Position numbers and translations under genes: made by a program. The notes below the pieces were generated by a model. It did no database searches. It saw only the letters and a program-made list of their open reading frames with translations, and had not been told where the DNA came from. From Adenophora triphylla var. japonica (Eukaryota > Streptophyta > Magnoliopsida > Asterales > Campanulaceae), in NCBI GenBank assembly GCA_022495995.1, contig JAFEMH010000932.1, positions 62,001 through 126,000 on the forward strand: 64,000 nt of DNA, read 5' to 3'. Below, piece by piece: positions 1 through 9,870 of the stretch; within the stretch, counting starts at the first letter, position 1; each line of letters begins with the position of its first letter.

Positions 1-370
1 TAAACACGTTATAGAGAGAATCTGAAAGCGAATTGAGGACATAATTTCTGCACAAGTACTCCCCATGCTTCCATGTTTCAACCGCAGCCAAGGTTGTAAC
101 ATCGGTTTCTCCTTCACTCACCTTTGGCATATCTTCTTTCAGATATCTTGCCAAGTGCAAGGTAGTGAGGTAGAAAAGCATCTTTTGTTGCCAACGCTTA
201 AAGTCGTGGCCAACAAACTTCTCGGGTTTTTCCGCATGAGGGGTCGGGATATGAATTGTATGAGAATTAATCACAGTCTTAGAGCCACCTCCGTTTCCAG
301 TTTGGGAATTAGTTTGGGGTTCCGCTTAGGGTCCAACTTGGGTCTCCACGTTGTTGTTGTTCGTCGCCAT
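1..370 (-). pseudogene. Copia gag polyprotein N-terminus (UBN2/gag-type), broken
   Basis: Translation starts MATNNNNVETQVGP and hits an in-frame TAA at 326-328 (codon 15). The same frame then stays open to the left edge and reads PEKFVGHDFKRWQQKMLFYL, then LCRNYVLNSLSDSLYNV. This is the usual N-terminal gag block of plant Copia polyproteins (UBN2 / DUF4219-like). Gag would form the virus-like particle in which reverse transcription occurs. The early stop suggests the copy cannot make Gag. About 123 codons are visible; the nucleocapsid, protease and the rest of pol lie left of the window. Confidence 0.75.
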
Positions 371-1037
371 CTGAAACACAACAACCAAGTTAAATTTCCT
401 GTTTTTCAAACTGTAATCGACACTCCCTCGATTAGGATATGTCTTAAGATTGTTACACAAGGGTGTACAATTACAGAAAATTAATACAATATAAATTGAT
501 AAAAAATAGAAAATACAAAAGGAGAAGTTCTTGAATTTGCTGCACGAGCCCAATGAAATCACTGTCTCCTTAAGACATATTCGATCCCTCACCGAGTGTG
601 CTTGAGTTATTCTTGGATCGCTTGTCTCCCAGGATAGAACGTGCGGACCGGGGGCACTTTGCACCTAAGTTCCCGGCGAGTTGAATTGCGCTTGAACAAT
701 ATCACCTCTTCTTCTATATGCAAGCTAAGAGGCCAAGGAAGAATGATTTACAATATGCAACCAAAGAAAGATGGAGGAAGATTGCTGGAGAAAAGTGTTT
801 TCTTTTCTTGGGTGTTTGTATCAAACTTTTCCAAAAGTTATTTACAATCTGTTTAACATTCCATTATAAAGCTTTTGAAATCAACCAAGAATATTTGGAT
901 TTATTATGAGATTAATAACAATTAATCTGAAAATAAACTCCATTAAACTGAAATTATTAACTCATTTTCAGTTTTTATATTCATTTCAAAAGCTGTTACA
1001 ATCTGGAATTAAAACAGTCATAACTGCTCAGGATCTG

Positions 1038-1162
1038 CTCAACCGAGTCTTATAGCCTGCTCGGCCGAGCAAGGCACATGCCTCGGCCGAGCATGGCTTT
1101 TCCAGAAACTTTGTTTTCTGTCATGCTGTGCTCGGCCGAGTCAACCACTCTGCTCGGCCGAG
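1038..1162. repeat. Spaced palindromes CTCGGCCGAG in the Copia LTR
   Basis: Four exact copies of the 10-bp palindrome CTCGGCCGAG start at 1060, 1082, 1131 and 1153. A degenerate copy (CTCAACCGAG) starts at 1038. Start-to-start spacings are 22, 22, 49 and 22 bp. The regular 22-bp step (about two helical turns) and the palindromic unit fit binding sites for a dimeric regulator in U3, but this role is inferred. Confidence 0.7.
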
Positions 1163-1382
1163 CACCTCAGAAAACTTCAAGACCAATTTTGATTTACAAA
1201 ATCAACATTTATTTGGCCAAATCCTTGGAGCATTTATATTTAATTCATCCAAAAACCATTTTAAATAATTAAATATTTTATTTCACAACCACAAACCCAA
1301 TTAAGTAATTTGACAAAATTACCCTTTAGAAATTAAACCATTAATTTCCTTCAAACACACTATTTTTCCAACACAAACATAC

Positions 1383-1480
1383 CCAAAAACGCCCCAGAAG
1401 ACTATGGGTCCATACTTGATAGCCCTAGCAAACTGCAAAAACCATTTCCCGCCAGGCTTCCACCAGTTGTGCACATTGGA
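1383..1480 (-). pseudogene. DGAT2: DGAT2 gene fragment, downstream exon
   Basis: The 98-bp exon translates to a stretch containing [20 protein letters not shown] and IVFWGVFG, a diagnostic block of plant diacylglycerol acyltransferase 2. DGAT2 makes triacylglycerol at the ER from diacylglycerol and acyl-CoA. The exon is flanked by TTGGTGCAG acceptor and GTATGT donor (minus strand). It starts in phase 0, matching the end of the exon at 19089-19175, and ends in phase 2. The intron between the two exons holds a MITE-like element and the whole 17-kb Gypsy insertion. The C-terminal exons are absent: a Copia LTR starts 10 bp into the next intron. Intron borders are kept, so this came from genomic DNA and not from a processed mRNA. 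It is a fragment, and several residues differ from the usual family sequence. Confidence 0.85.
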
Positions 1481-1590
1481 CTGCACCAATTTCAGAAAAT
1501 AAGGGGAAAACAAGTTATTCAGAGTATGTTTTATAATAAAAAGTAAAGTACGGATCGTAACAACCGCATACTAATGTAAAATGAAAAGGT

Positions 1591-1742
1591 CTATCGACAT
1601 TTTAAACCATTGTACCCCTAAATGATTTTTTACCAAATTTGTTTTTTTCATTTTCATTATATACTTGAAAACAATAAGTTTAAAATACATGGGTGGTTAA
1701 ACAGAAGCTTAAGCAAAGTACGATGGTTCAAAATGTCGATAG
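1591..1742. mobile_element. Small MITE-like foldback element
   Basis: The ends form a 25-bp inverted repeat with two mismatches: CTATCGACATTTTAAACCAT at the left, matched by the complement at 1718-1742. The interior is about 100 bp, AT-rich and non-coding. No convincing target duplication was found, so the superfamily is open. It lies in the DGAT2-fragment intron, 22 bp left of the Gypsy insertion. Confidence 0.6.
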
Positions 1743-1764
1743 GCCAAAGAACAATATTACACAT

Positions 1765-2694
1765 TGAACGGAATATTCTGCGATGGGCCGAGCCCAATAC
1801 TTCGCTACGAGCCCAGAAGCCCAACAGGCCCATCAAAAGACCGACGACGAAGGAACAGATCAAGGCCTCGGGTCATGACCCGTCCAACATTGGTTGGCAG
1901 TCGTCGCCATTGAGCGACCAAGCCCATCCAAACGACGAGTCATTGTACCATTGAGGAAGGGATTAACTTCTTGCCCGTCGATATACCAAGAAGAGATCGT
2001 CGATAGTGAGCCAGGCCCATCTAACGACGAGCCTTCCCTCGGCGCGAAACGGCACTCGTCCAAGAGTGAGTGTCGTCACTGAACGATCAACTCTCTCTCG
2101 TCGAATCACCCTTCAAGGAGATGACCTAACTGGACGGACAACTCCAAGTCGTCTCTTATATTAAGCTTCCTCAACAAGCTTGGTTAATTAGCTAATTTGG
2201 GAGAATGTCAGACCTGCTACAGTGCCTTGTTACACGTGCAAACATGCAATCAGTAATAACTACAAAAGGCGTGCAGGTTGACTTTCCCTTATAAGGCAAG
2301 CTGCTTATCAATGTCGAATCTTTGCAGTTGTCCTTACATAGACGGACCAGTCCCAGCGTGACACGTGTACGCCTAGAAGACAGAGCTGATCCAAGGGTTG
2401 GCATCCATCCCATCCAACGGCTCTGGTGAAAACCCTAACATCACTATTCCTACTATAAATAAGAGAGTAACATAGACACAGGTAATGCTTTATTGCATAT
2501 TCACGTACCCACACACTTTCCATATTTTTGCAACCATATTTCCAGTCCATAATCTTACTCTCACGCCGAAGGGGCTTGCCGGAAGACCTCCGGCGCAGTT
2601 TCACTGTTATTTCTTGTGGTGTGCAGATCACAAGCTAGCTCATTCATTCGCTGGACCCAAAGAACTGAGCCCACCACGCTTTCCTGCGCGATCA
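1765..2694 (+). repeat. 5' LTR of the Tat Gypsy element
   Basis: Begins TGAACGGAATATTC and ends GCGATCA. Aligns along its whole length with 18042-18972, with scattered substitutions and a few small indels near 2320-2335 and 2470. It contains a TATA box at 2454-2460. The short open frames in it recur in the 3' LTR and are not genes. Confidence 0.95.
2454..2460 (+). promoter_or_regulatory. LTR TATA box
   Basis: TATAAAT preceded by CTAC, about 235 bp before the LTR end, in the place expected for the U3/R promoter. The same box is at 18729-18735 in the 3' LTR. Confidence 0.65.
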
Positions 2695-2697
2695 GAT

Positions 2698-2715
2698 TGG
2701 TTCCATTGCCGGGAA
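2698..2715 (+). other. Candidate primer-binding site
   Basis: Three bases after the LTR end comes TGGTTCCATTGCCGGGAA. It begins with TGG, as expected for pairing with a tRNA 3' CCA. The matching tRNA was not determined. Confidence 0.5.
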
Positions 2716-2765
2716 CGTTGTCATGATCTTCGAAAAGAAATACGGTCGGGAGAAGCCTGGAAAAA

Positions 2766-3456
2766 ATGATGTCGATGGTCACACGGCCAAAGAAGTCTAC
2801 CGGAGATGAAGGCGTACCTCCACCTCGCCAGAAAAACCCTAGACCACCCTCTCCACCTAGGAACCCTAATCTAAGGGTTACTGTGTCACAAGGGGTGGTT
2901 GATGGTACAGTCTTCAAGCAACCGGTAAGAAGAGAAAAAGGGCCCGCTGCGAGCGCCAGAGGAGACCTCCACTGGAAAGGAGGCCTGAGACAACGGCAAG
3001 GTATGCAGGAGGTCCCTCTAACCCTAATCTCGACAGAGCAGCTTTCCTCGTCGAAATAGCCAACGCCCTCAAAGAATTTTTGCAAATCCAAGACGAGCTC
3101 ATTCATATGGCCGCTCCTCAGGCTCCACAGGCATCCCATCAAACTATCTCGTCGGGAAGAAGGAGAAGGAACCAGAGAGAGAATGCTGGTCGTCGTGAAG
3201 GGACCGCTGCTGAGAATGAGCGCGCCAGCCACAGCTTGATCTGAGGGAGCACATTAATGAAAGACGAAGCCAAGGAGCCCCATCACAGCAGCGACGAGCT
3301 GAGGAAGCAGAGCCTCGTAGGGAGCTTGTCGTCGAAAATCTTGAAGCTATTCCGAATCAAGTTGTTCGGGGTCGTCAAATGACTCCGTCATTAAGGAATG
3401 AACGAGCACCTAGCCATAGAGAAAGAACTCGTACTCCACCTCGTCGAGAATGAGAA
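2766..3456 (+). pseudogene. Degraded N-terminus of gag
   Basis: A reading frame starts with Met-Met at 2766 (Pro/Arg-rich, e.g. PPPRQKNPRPPSPPRNPNL). Coding-like text then moves to another frame by about 2939 (LDRAAFLVEIANALKEFLQI near 3030-3090), and again near 3235 into the frame of the main polyprotein. That frame is interrupted by TGA at 3451-3453 just before the Met at 3457. So the long gag-pol frame lacks its true start: at least two frameshifts and one stop separate it from the upstream part. The region is basic and low in complexity, as the N-terminal part of Tat Gag usually is. Confidence 0.65.
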
Positions 3457-6400
3457 ATGTTAAGATCTTATAGGCCGTCTCCCCCACCTAGTTACAGGGA
3501 GCGATCCATCTCACGACGACCTGCCCCCACCGAGAGGCAACGGTCTAACACCGTTACCCGGGGGCCCCGTCAAGATAGGATTCCCCAAGCCGGCCCAGCA
3601 GGAGGGGTGGATATGAGAGAGTTCTTAAGGCTGCGGCGCCAAGTGGAGGAATTGACGAACAAAAGAAAGAAAATGGACAGCGACGACTCTGATGACGATG
3701 GCGGCACTATGAATCCCCTTGCACCATGGATGTTGGAAACGGGACCCCCAGAACCAGGCTTTAAGCTACCCGACCTTAAACAATACGACGGCTCTACCAG
3801 CGCCATCGACCACATACAACACCTTGAGGCACAGATGTACGTAGTGGCAAAAGCTTCAGGCCACGACGACGTCATGTGCAAGGCTCTTACGAGCACATTG
3901 GTCGACGCAGCTTTGAGGTGGTTTAGAGGCTTGCCAAAGGGGAGTATCGAATCATGGAAGCAGATGAGAAAAAAGTTTTTAGGAAGGTTTGCTACGGCGG
4001 GAGAGCGTCGTAAGACTGTCAACGACCTTAGCAACATATCCCAAGGAGCCACTGAAAGCTCGATGAGCTACTTCAAGAGATTCAAGAAATTGGTAGATCA
4101 GATTGATGAAGACCTAACTGACAGGGAAATCATAAATTGCTTCAGACACGGTGTCATTTCCCCCACCCTAGACTTCGAGCTTCAAGTCCATCCGGCCAAA
4201 TCTCGTAAAGACCTCTATGCCAAGGCCTACGCTGTTGCCGAGGCTGAAGAAAGGAAGTTGCAAAGAGAGGGAAAAGCCGTCGACGAGGTTGAAGCGACGA
4301 GATCCAAGAAAGATAAGGTCGGAGAAAAGGGAAAAAACAAAGTGAAAGCAGAAAAAGTCCCGGAGTCGTACACTCCACTCACTGTGTCTAGAGCAGAAAT
4401 TTTGAGCAACGTTGATTTTGGCCCGGCGCCAAAGATGAATCCCAACGGGAAGGGAAAGAAAAACATGAACAAGTATTGCGAATATCACAGAGATAAAGGA
4501 CATGATACCGAGGAATGTTTCAGCTTGAAAAAGATTATTCAAAGATGGATCGACGATGGACGACTTGGGGAATATGTAAGGAAGGATCGTCAGGCGGCCA
4601 ACACCCGAGCTGCTAACGACGACCCTCCACAGAGGAATCCGAGAATGGTGTTAGTAATCTCTGAGGAGACGAGCAAGAATCAGATTAAGAGCGCCATCTA
4701 CCATCTGAAGAAGGCCCCACATGTCCCCCAAAAATCAGAAACTCCAAACGACGTGATAAGTTTCTTTCCCTACGAGCTGCCAGCCAATCCATTAGCTCGT
4801 CAACAAACTCTAGTCATACCTGGTTTCATCGATAACTGCGAATCAAGGAGAATTTTGATCGATACGGGAGCGGCCAAGGACATCTTGTTTTACAACGTCT
4901 ACCAGAGAATGGGTCTACCTGATAGCCGTCTAAGTCCTTACTTAGGTCGTCTAGAAGGATTCACCAATCACCGGGTAGATGCAAAAGGCCAGATCGACCT
5001 TCCAGTCGACATCGGGGAACACCCATTGAGAACAATCAAAACAGTGACTTTTATTGTGATCGACGTCGTCAGCGACTACCATGCTATCCTTGGCCAACCT
5101 GGTCAAGCCGCTTTGGGGATCGTCGCCTCAGTGCCCCATCAGCGAGTCAAATTTCCTTCCCGTGCCGGAGTAGGATGTGTGTTGGGGACGGCCCCAGAAT
5201 TCCTAGAGCACGTGCTGAAGGCAAAACGGACCATTGAAATCGACGATCCAGATCACATCGTGAAGCTCTCTAAAACTGTCAAGCAAACGACGACCTCATA
5301 CGCCGGCATCTCGACAATCAAGTGTATAGACGACCCCGAGGTTTTTGTGGAAGTATTCATGGACGACCAAGCTACAAAGCCACAACTTTTGGTCGCCCAA
5401 GAATCGGGGGCCGAGCTGGATAAATTGATTGACGACGAGGTACCGGATCTGACACCTGAAGCAAGAAGGAAAATTAAAGAGATCGTCATTGAATCCATGG
5501 ACTTTAGGGACGACGCCCCTGAGATGAAGCCAGCCGACGAGCTAATTGAACTGGTCATTAACCCTGACTATCCAGAGCAGAAAATCAAGCTGGGGTCTCA
5601 GTTACGCACTGAGGAGAGGGAAGAGATAATCTCCCTACTCAAACAGAACCTCGATGTTTTTGCTTGGAAGGTGGAAGATATGAAGGGTATCAGAGAGGAC
5701 GTGGCAGTTCATAGGCTTGGAGTGAACCCCACCATGAAATTCAAAGAGCAAAGGTGTCGAGTTTTTTCAACTGAAAAGGAGATTGCTATAAAGCAAGAGA
5801 TTGAGAAGTTGCTGAGAGCTGGAATTATTGTGAACGCTGGGTTCACAACTTGGCTGGCTAACGTGGTCCTTGTGAAAAAACCAAATGGAAAATGGAGGCT
5901 CTGTGTCGACTTTACCGATCTAAACTTGGCATGCCCCAAGGACAGTTACCCTTTGCCCAGAATTGACAAGCTCGTCGATTCTGTGGCCGGTCACACTACT
6001 TTGAGCTTTCTTGATGCTTATTCTGGCTACCACCAAATCAAGATGGCCGAAGAAGACATTCCGAAGACGGCCTTTCAGGCTGCAGGGGGAACTTATTGTT
6101 ATATGAAGATGCCTTTTGGGCTTAAGAACGCCGGAGCCACGTACCAAAGGATGATAAACAAGGTGTTCAAGGACCAGATTGGCGACAACTTAGAGGCGTA
6201 TGTTGATGACATGGTCGTCAAATCTAAAAAGAGAAAACATGTCGACGACCTCCAGCAAACATTCACCAATCTACGAGCCAATGACATGGTCCTCAACCCA
6301 GCTAAATGCGTCTTCGGAGTTGCAGCAGGAAAATTCCTAGGATTCACGCTCTCTCAGCGAGGAATCGAAGCCAATCCGGAAAAAATCAAAGCTTTGATCG

Positions 6401-8334
6401 ACATGGCCGAACCTACGAGCATTAAGGAGGTTCAGCGTTTGAATGGACGAGTAGCGGCCTTGGGTCGTTTTATTGCCAAGTCTGCTGAGAGATCGCTTCC
6501 GTTTTTTAAAGCTCTCCGAGGCGCTAAAGATTTCAAGTGGACAGAGGAGTGTTCTCAGTCGTTCAAACAGTTAAAAGAGTATCTTGGCTCCCCCACACTC
6601 CTCCAAAGCCCCGTAGCAGGAGAAGATCTTTATGTCTACCTCTCGGCGAGTGACAAAGTCGTCGCCGCCGTATTGGTTAGGGAGGAAGGTGGAACACAGA
6701 AGCCAGTTTACTATGTCAGCAAGGATTTATCGGACGTGGAAACTCGTTATTTTAACGCGGAGAAGATCGCTTATGCTCTCGTCATTACAGCACGAAAACT
6801 ACGAGCTTACTTCTCCGCTCACCCCATCGTCGTCTACACAGATGCCCCGTTGCGCAAGATCTTACACCGTCCTGAAAGCTCTGGCCGTCTTCTCAACTGG
6901 AGTATTGAGCTGACTGAATTTGATATTGAGTATAGGACGAGGAAAACCCTACAAGTACAAGCTCTAGCAGACTTCCTGGTTGAAACATCGTTCAGTGTTG
7001 CCGACGACCAGAGACAGCCTCAGAAAAATGACAAGGGCAAGGAAGTCAACGACAAACCAGAGGAGTTGGTTTTGCCCGTAGGCTGCTGGAAGATTTATTC
7101 AGACGGGTCAGCAACTAGAAATCTGAGCGGGGCAGGGATCGTTCTTGTCGAGCCCGAAAGTGGAACAGTTTTTGAAGAAGTATTGAGGTTCAAGTTTCAA
7201 GCATCTAACAATCAGGCGGAATACGAAGCACTCATAGCGGCCATTGAATACGCTAAGTGTTTTGGAGCTACCAAGGTCGCAGCATTTTGTGATTCCCAGT
7301 TAATAGTGAACCAAGTGCGTGGAGAATATCAGGTCGTCGATTCCACCCTACAGAAGTACCATTCGTTGGTCGGAGAATTAATCCAGGGGTTAGAATTTTG
7401 GGCCATACAGAGAATAGCTCGTGAAAACAACGAACACGCCGATTTGCTCTCAAAGCTGGCTACAGATCAACTCCCAGAGGAGGAGCATGGCCATCACCTA
7501 GCCTATTTGGAACAACCAGCCTACGAGCGAGTAAAGGTCATGTGCAATACTGACGGTCCAAGGTGCTGGATAGACGAGCTGAAGGCTTTCATCGAGAAGG
7601 ATGAGTTACCGACGGATGAAGTTCTGGCGAGGCAAATCAAGAGAAAGGTCCCCAGATTTACGGTCGTGGAAGGAGAGCTCTACCGACGATCCATTACTAG
7701 ACCATTGTTGAAATGCGTTCACCCGGACAAGGTCGTTCAATTACTTTTCGAGGTACATCAAGGAGAGTGCGGGGGCCATCCTGGGGCCCGCACGTTGGCT
7801 GATAAGATCATTACTATGGGGTACTACTGGCCTCACCTCCGTGTAGATGCCAAACAGTTCGTAAGAAAGCGTGATACCTGCCAGCGTTTCGCCGATCTCC
7901 CTAAGCTACCAACGACCGAGCAAACCCCTGTCATGGCCGCTTGGCCGTTTGATATGTGGGGTGTTGACCTGATTGGGCCTTTTCCACCGGCCAAGGGAGG
8001 AGTCAAGTATGTAATCGTGGCGGTTGACTATTTTTCGAAGTGGGTGGAAGCCAAGGCCTTAAACAAAATCACTGAAAACAACGCCCTATGCTTCATCCAT
8101 GATTCGATATGGTGTCGTTTCGGAATCCCAAGGGTGATCGTTTCAGACAATGGCCTGCAGTTTTCGAGAAAGTTCGAGCAAGAGTTGAACAGGATGGGTG
8201 TCAAACACTCCAAGTCGTCAGTTGCCTATCCCCAAGGCAACGGGCAAGCTGAAGCGGCGAACAAGCTCGTCTTATCTGCTTTGTGTAAAAATCTGGAAGG
8301 AAAAGATACAAGATGGTTGGACGGACTACCCTAA
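3457..8334 (+). CDS. Gag-Pol polyprotein of Tat Gypsy element (gag-PR-RT-RNH-aRNH-INT)
   Basis: 1625 codons. Domains by residue: retrotransposon gag core ~105-240; zinc knuckle CEYHRDKGHDTEEC 341-354; aspartic protease LIDTGAAKDIL with catalytic D469; reverse transcriptase ~770-960 with YVDDMVV (catalytic D917, D918); Gypsy RNase H ~1040-1135, where the usual catalytic position reads LSASD; second, archaeal-type RNase H ~1210-1335 with YSDGS (D1216), NQAEYEAL, FCDSQ and NEHADLL; integrase zinc domain H1434, H1441, then Arg1472 where Cys is expected and C1475; integrase core D1504, D1564, E1599 (D-D-35-E). The frame ends at TAA 8332-8334 inside the integrase core; the same frame stays coding beyond it, so this is a premature stop. 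The Met at 3457 is only the first Met after an upstream stop and not the natural start. Confidence 0.93.
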   Translation: MLRSYRPSPPPSYRERSISRRPAPTERQRSNTVTRGPRQDRIPQAGPAGGVDMREFLRLRRQVEELTNKRKKMDSDDSDDDGGTMNPLAPWMLETGPPEPGFKLPDLKQYDGSTSAIDHIQHLEAQMYVVAKASGHDDVMCKALTSTLVDAALRWFRGLPKGSIESWKQMRKKFLGRFATAGERRKTVNDLSNISQGATESSMSYFKRFKKLVDQIDEDLTDREIINCFRHGVISPTLDFELQVHPAKSRKDLYAKAYAVAEAEERKLQREGKAVDEVEATRSKKDKVGEKGKNKVKAEKVPESYTPLTVSRAEILSNVDFGPAPKMNPNGKGKKNMNKYCEYHRDKGHDTEECFSLKKIIQRWIDDGRLGEYVRKDRQAANTRAANDDPPQRNPRMVLVISEETSKNQIKSAIYHLKKAPHVPQKSETPNDVISFFPYELPANPLARQQTLVIPGFIDNCESRRILIDTGAAKDILFYNVYQRMGLPDSRLSPYLGRLEGFTNHRVDAKGQIDLPVDIGEHPLRTIKTVTFIVIDVVSDYHAILGQPGQAALGIVASVPHQRVKFPSRAGVGCVLGTAPEFLEHVLKAKRTIEIDDPDHIVKLSKTVKQTTTSYAGISTIKCIDDPEVFVEVFMDDQATKPQLLVAQESGAELDKLIDDEVPDLTPEARRKIKEIVIESMDFRDDAPEMKPADELIELVINPDYPEQKIKLGSQLRTEEREEIISLLKQNLDVFAWKVEDMKGIREDVAVHRLGVNPTMKFKEQRCRVFSTEKEIAIKQEIEKLLRAGIIVNAGFTTWLANVVLVKKPNGKWRLCVDFTDLNLACPKDSYPLPRIDKLVDSVAGHTTLSFLDAYSGYHQIKMAEEDIPKTAFQAAGGTYCYMKMPFGLKNAGATYQRMINKVFKDQIGDNLEAYVDDMVVKSKKRKHVDDLQQTFTNLRANDMVLNPAKCVFGVAAGKFLGFTLSQRGIEANPEKIKALIDMAEPTSIKEVQRLNGRVAALGRFIAKSAERSLPFFKALRGAKDFKWTEECSQSFKQLKEYLGSPTLLQSPVAGEDLYVYLSASDKVVAAVLVREEGGTQKPVYYVSKDLSDVETRYFNAEKIAYALVITARKLRAYFSAHPIVVYTDAPLRKILHRPESSGRLLNWSIELTEFDIEYRTRKTLQVQALADFLVETSFSVADDQRQPQKNDKGKEVNDKPEELVLPVGCWKIYSDGSATRNLSGAGIVLVEPESGTVFEEVLRFKFQASNNQAEYEALIAAIEYAKCFGATKVAAFCDSQLIVNQVRGEYQVVDSTLQKYHSLVGELIQGLEFWAIQRIARENNEHADLLSKLATDQLPEEEHGHHLAYLEQPAYERVKVMCNTDGPRCWIDELKAFIEKDELPTDEVLARQIKRKVPRFTVVEGELYRRSITRPLLKCVHPDKVVQLLFEVHQGECGGHPGARTLADKIITMGYYWPHLRVDAKQFVRKRDTCQRFADLPKLPTTEQTPVMAAWPFDMWGVDLIGPFPPAKGGVKYVIVAVDYFSKWVEAKALNKITENNALCFIHDSIWCRFGIPRVIVSDNGLQFSRKFEQELNRMGVKHSKSSVAYPQGNGQAEAANKLVLSALCKNLEGKDTRWLDGLP

Positions 8335-8500
8335 GCTCTCTGGGCTGTCCGCACAACCACCCGGGGGCCCACGGGGGAAACCCCATTTGCTTTGGCCTAC
8401 GGCTCAGAGGCCATTGCTCCCGCCGAGCTTCAACTGCCAACAGACCGAGTTGCTCTCTACGACGTCGAAAAGAACATCCATAACCGGCAGGTTGACCTGG
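8335..8500 (+). pseudogene. Integrase continuation after the premature stop
   Basis: After the TAA at 8332-8334 the same frame reads [20 protein letters not shown] and [14 protein letters not shown], the usual integrase sequence after the DDE core. The change is in frame, most simply a GAA-to-TAA substitution. Coding is then cut at 8500 by the nested element, and its last five bases (CCTGG) are the target duplication. Confidence 0.85.
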
Positions 8501-8730
8501 TGTAAGTGCTCCAATTTGAGCTTGTTAGAATTTTCGTTAGAAAATTAACGAAAGTTATAACATTTCTAACAATTCCTAACTATCCTAACATTTCTAACAA
8601 AGTGAGGGTAAAATGGGCATTGTTATTTAAGGTTAAACCTTAAAAAGAATCTTAAAAAGAAAAACAAAAGAATAAAACCACAAATAGCAATGGCTGGAGA
8701 CACAAAAACTGACTGTTAATTTGAATTTTA
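8501..8730 (+). repeat. Truncated 5' LTR of nested element
   Basis: Nearly identical to 11662-11892. Similarity stops after TTAATTTGAATTTT; beyond it the left copy runs into A-tract DNA while the right LTR continues. Confidence 0.85.
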
Positions 8731-9370
8731 CATAAAAAAAAAACGGTTTCCGCCCTAAAAAAAAAAAAAAAAGAGAAAATGTCAAAAGATTGCATTTGCA
8801 TTTACATAAAAAAATTCGACAAAGATAACAAAGATACAATGAGTATAGCTCCCATTTTTCTCGCATGAGAGAAAACAATTTGCAAGTCCCAATGCATTCA
8901 TCAAAAAAAAAAAAGGATGCATTCCTACGGAAGTAAAAACTCCGTCCCATTTTCAAAAAAAAAAAAATGCATACATGCATATCATCCATCTTACATGCGA
9001 CGGGAGGAAAAATCCGTCCCACTTTTCAAAAAAAAAAAATCCTAAACATACATCTCATATTGGCAAAATGCCCATTCTTTCCAAACAAAATGCATGCATT
9101 GCATCATCATTCACCAATATCAAAATTCAATTTCAAAAAAAAAAATCATCATCAAGAACATGCAATATTCAATTTCAAAAAAAAAAAAAAATCACAATTC
9201 TTCGAATTTTCACATGCAATTTTCGAATTAAAAAAAAAAATGTGGCAAAAATGCCAATTCTTTTCCCAAGCAAAATGCACATTTTTGGGACACTCACAAA
9301 TTCATTGCAACATTGCATATCATCAATATCAATATTCAATATTCAAAAAAAAAAATTCAAAAATCACCCA
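8731..9370 (+). other. Region of repeated A-tracts, no gene
   Basis: About ten runs of 7-17 A on the plus strand, spaced roughly 50-100 bp apart, separated by unique sequence with recurring TGCAT/CATGCA and GTCCCA words. Long plus-strand frames here are artefacts of Lys-rich A-tracts. No function is assigned. Confidence 0.6.
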
Positions 9371-9870
9371 AAAATTTCAAGCAAGAAATCGACAAGAGGA
9401 TCAAGAGGATTCGAAGTATACCGTTCGGAGATGCGGATCCGAAGCCCAATGTTGCCAAGCATCGGGGTAATGCTCCTCCTCGACCGATTGCGAAAGATTG
9501 TAATGCCTCCTCATCCGGACGAGCTCCAATCGCCTCTCCGCTATGGGACCACGTCCTTGGCCTTGAAAAGCGCCTTCCCCGTGTTCCATTGCTTGAAAAA
9601 TTGAAGAAAACGGACGAATTTTGAAGCTCCTAGGCCAAAAATGGCTGTTCTCCTCGGCTTCTCTCTCTCTGCTCTCGACAGTTTCAAAAAACTGAATGGG
9701 GAAGAAGAAGGGCGTTGGCCCAATTAATACCCCTGACTTTCCATCCCTATCCGCGCGGATGAGATTGCAAGGGTCAAAATGACCCTTTTGCCCCTTAAAA
9801 TTTCAGGACTCTGCAATTCAGTCCCCAACTTGACAAGATAACCAAAGTCAGCCCCTTGTCAAGAAAATAC
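9371..9870 (+). other. Unassigned internal sequence of nested element
   Basis: 9371-9624 has a less biased composition and a frame reading IDKRIKRIRSIPFGDADPKP, not recognised. 9625-9870 holds C/T-rich sequence (CTCTCTCTCTGCTCTCGAC) and leads into the 72-bp repeats. It may be the residue of an internal coding or leader segment joined by the deletion. Confidence 0.4.

Larger units (their letters stand above)
1..1373 (-). mobile_element. Ty1/Copia retrotransposon, 5' part (LTR, leader, gag start), runs off left edge
   Basis: On the minus strand the sequence begins TGTTGGAAAAATAG at 1373, a typical Copia LTR start, and leads after about 1 kb into a gag start codon at 370. The LTR/leader border was not placed, because no tRNA-Met primer site is visible on the minus strand between the LTR and gag. 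The element lies 10 bp inside the intron that follows the DGAT2 exon at 1383-1480, so it inserted into that gene fragment. The rest of the element, its 3' LTR and its target duplication lie outside the window. The family call rests on the gag sequence; the LTR limits are inference. Confidence 0.7.

Noticed and set aside
1860..2082. Frames identical to those at 18137-18359
   Set aside because: They lie in the two LTRs of the Tat element and are duplicated only because the LTRs are.
2561..3232. 223-codon minus-strand frame over the gag leader
   Set aside because: Antisense shadow of LTR and gag N-terminal sequence; no domain recognised. The same holds for all minus-strand frames under 3457-8334.
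8967..9624. Overlapping plus-strand frames of 100-209 codons
   Set aside because: Lys/Phe-rich products of A-tracts in three overlapping frames; low complexity, no family.
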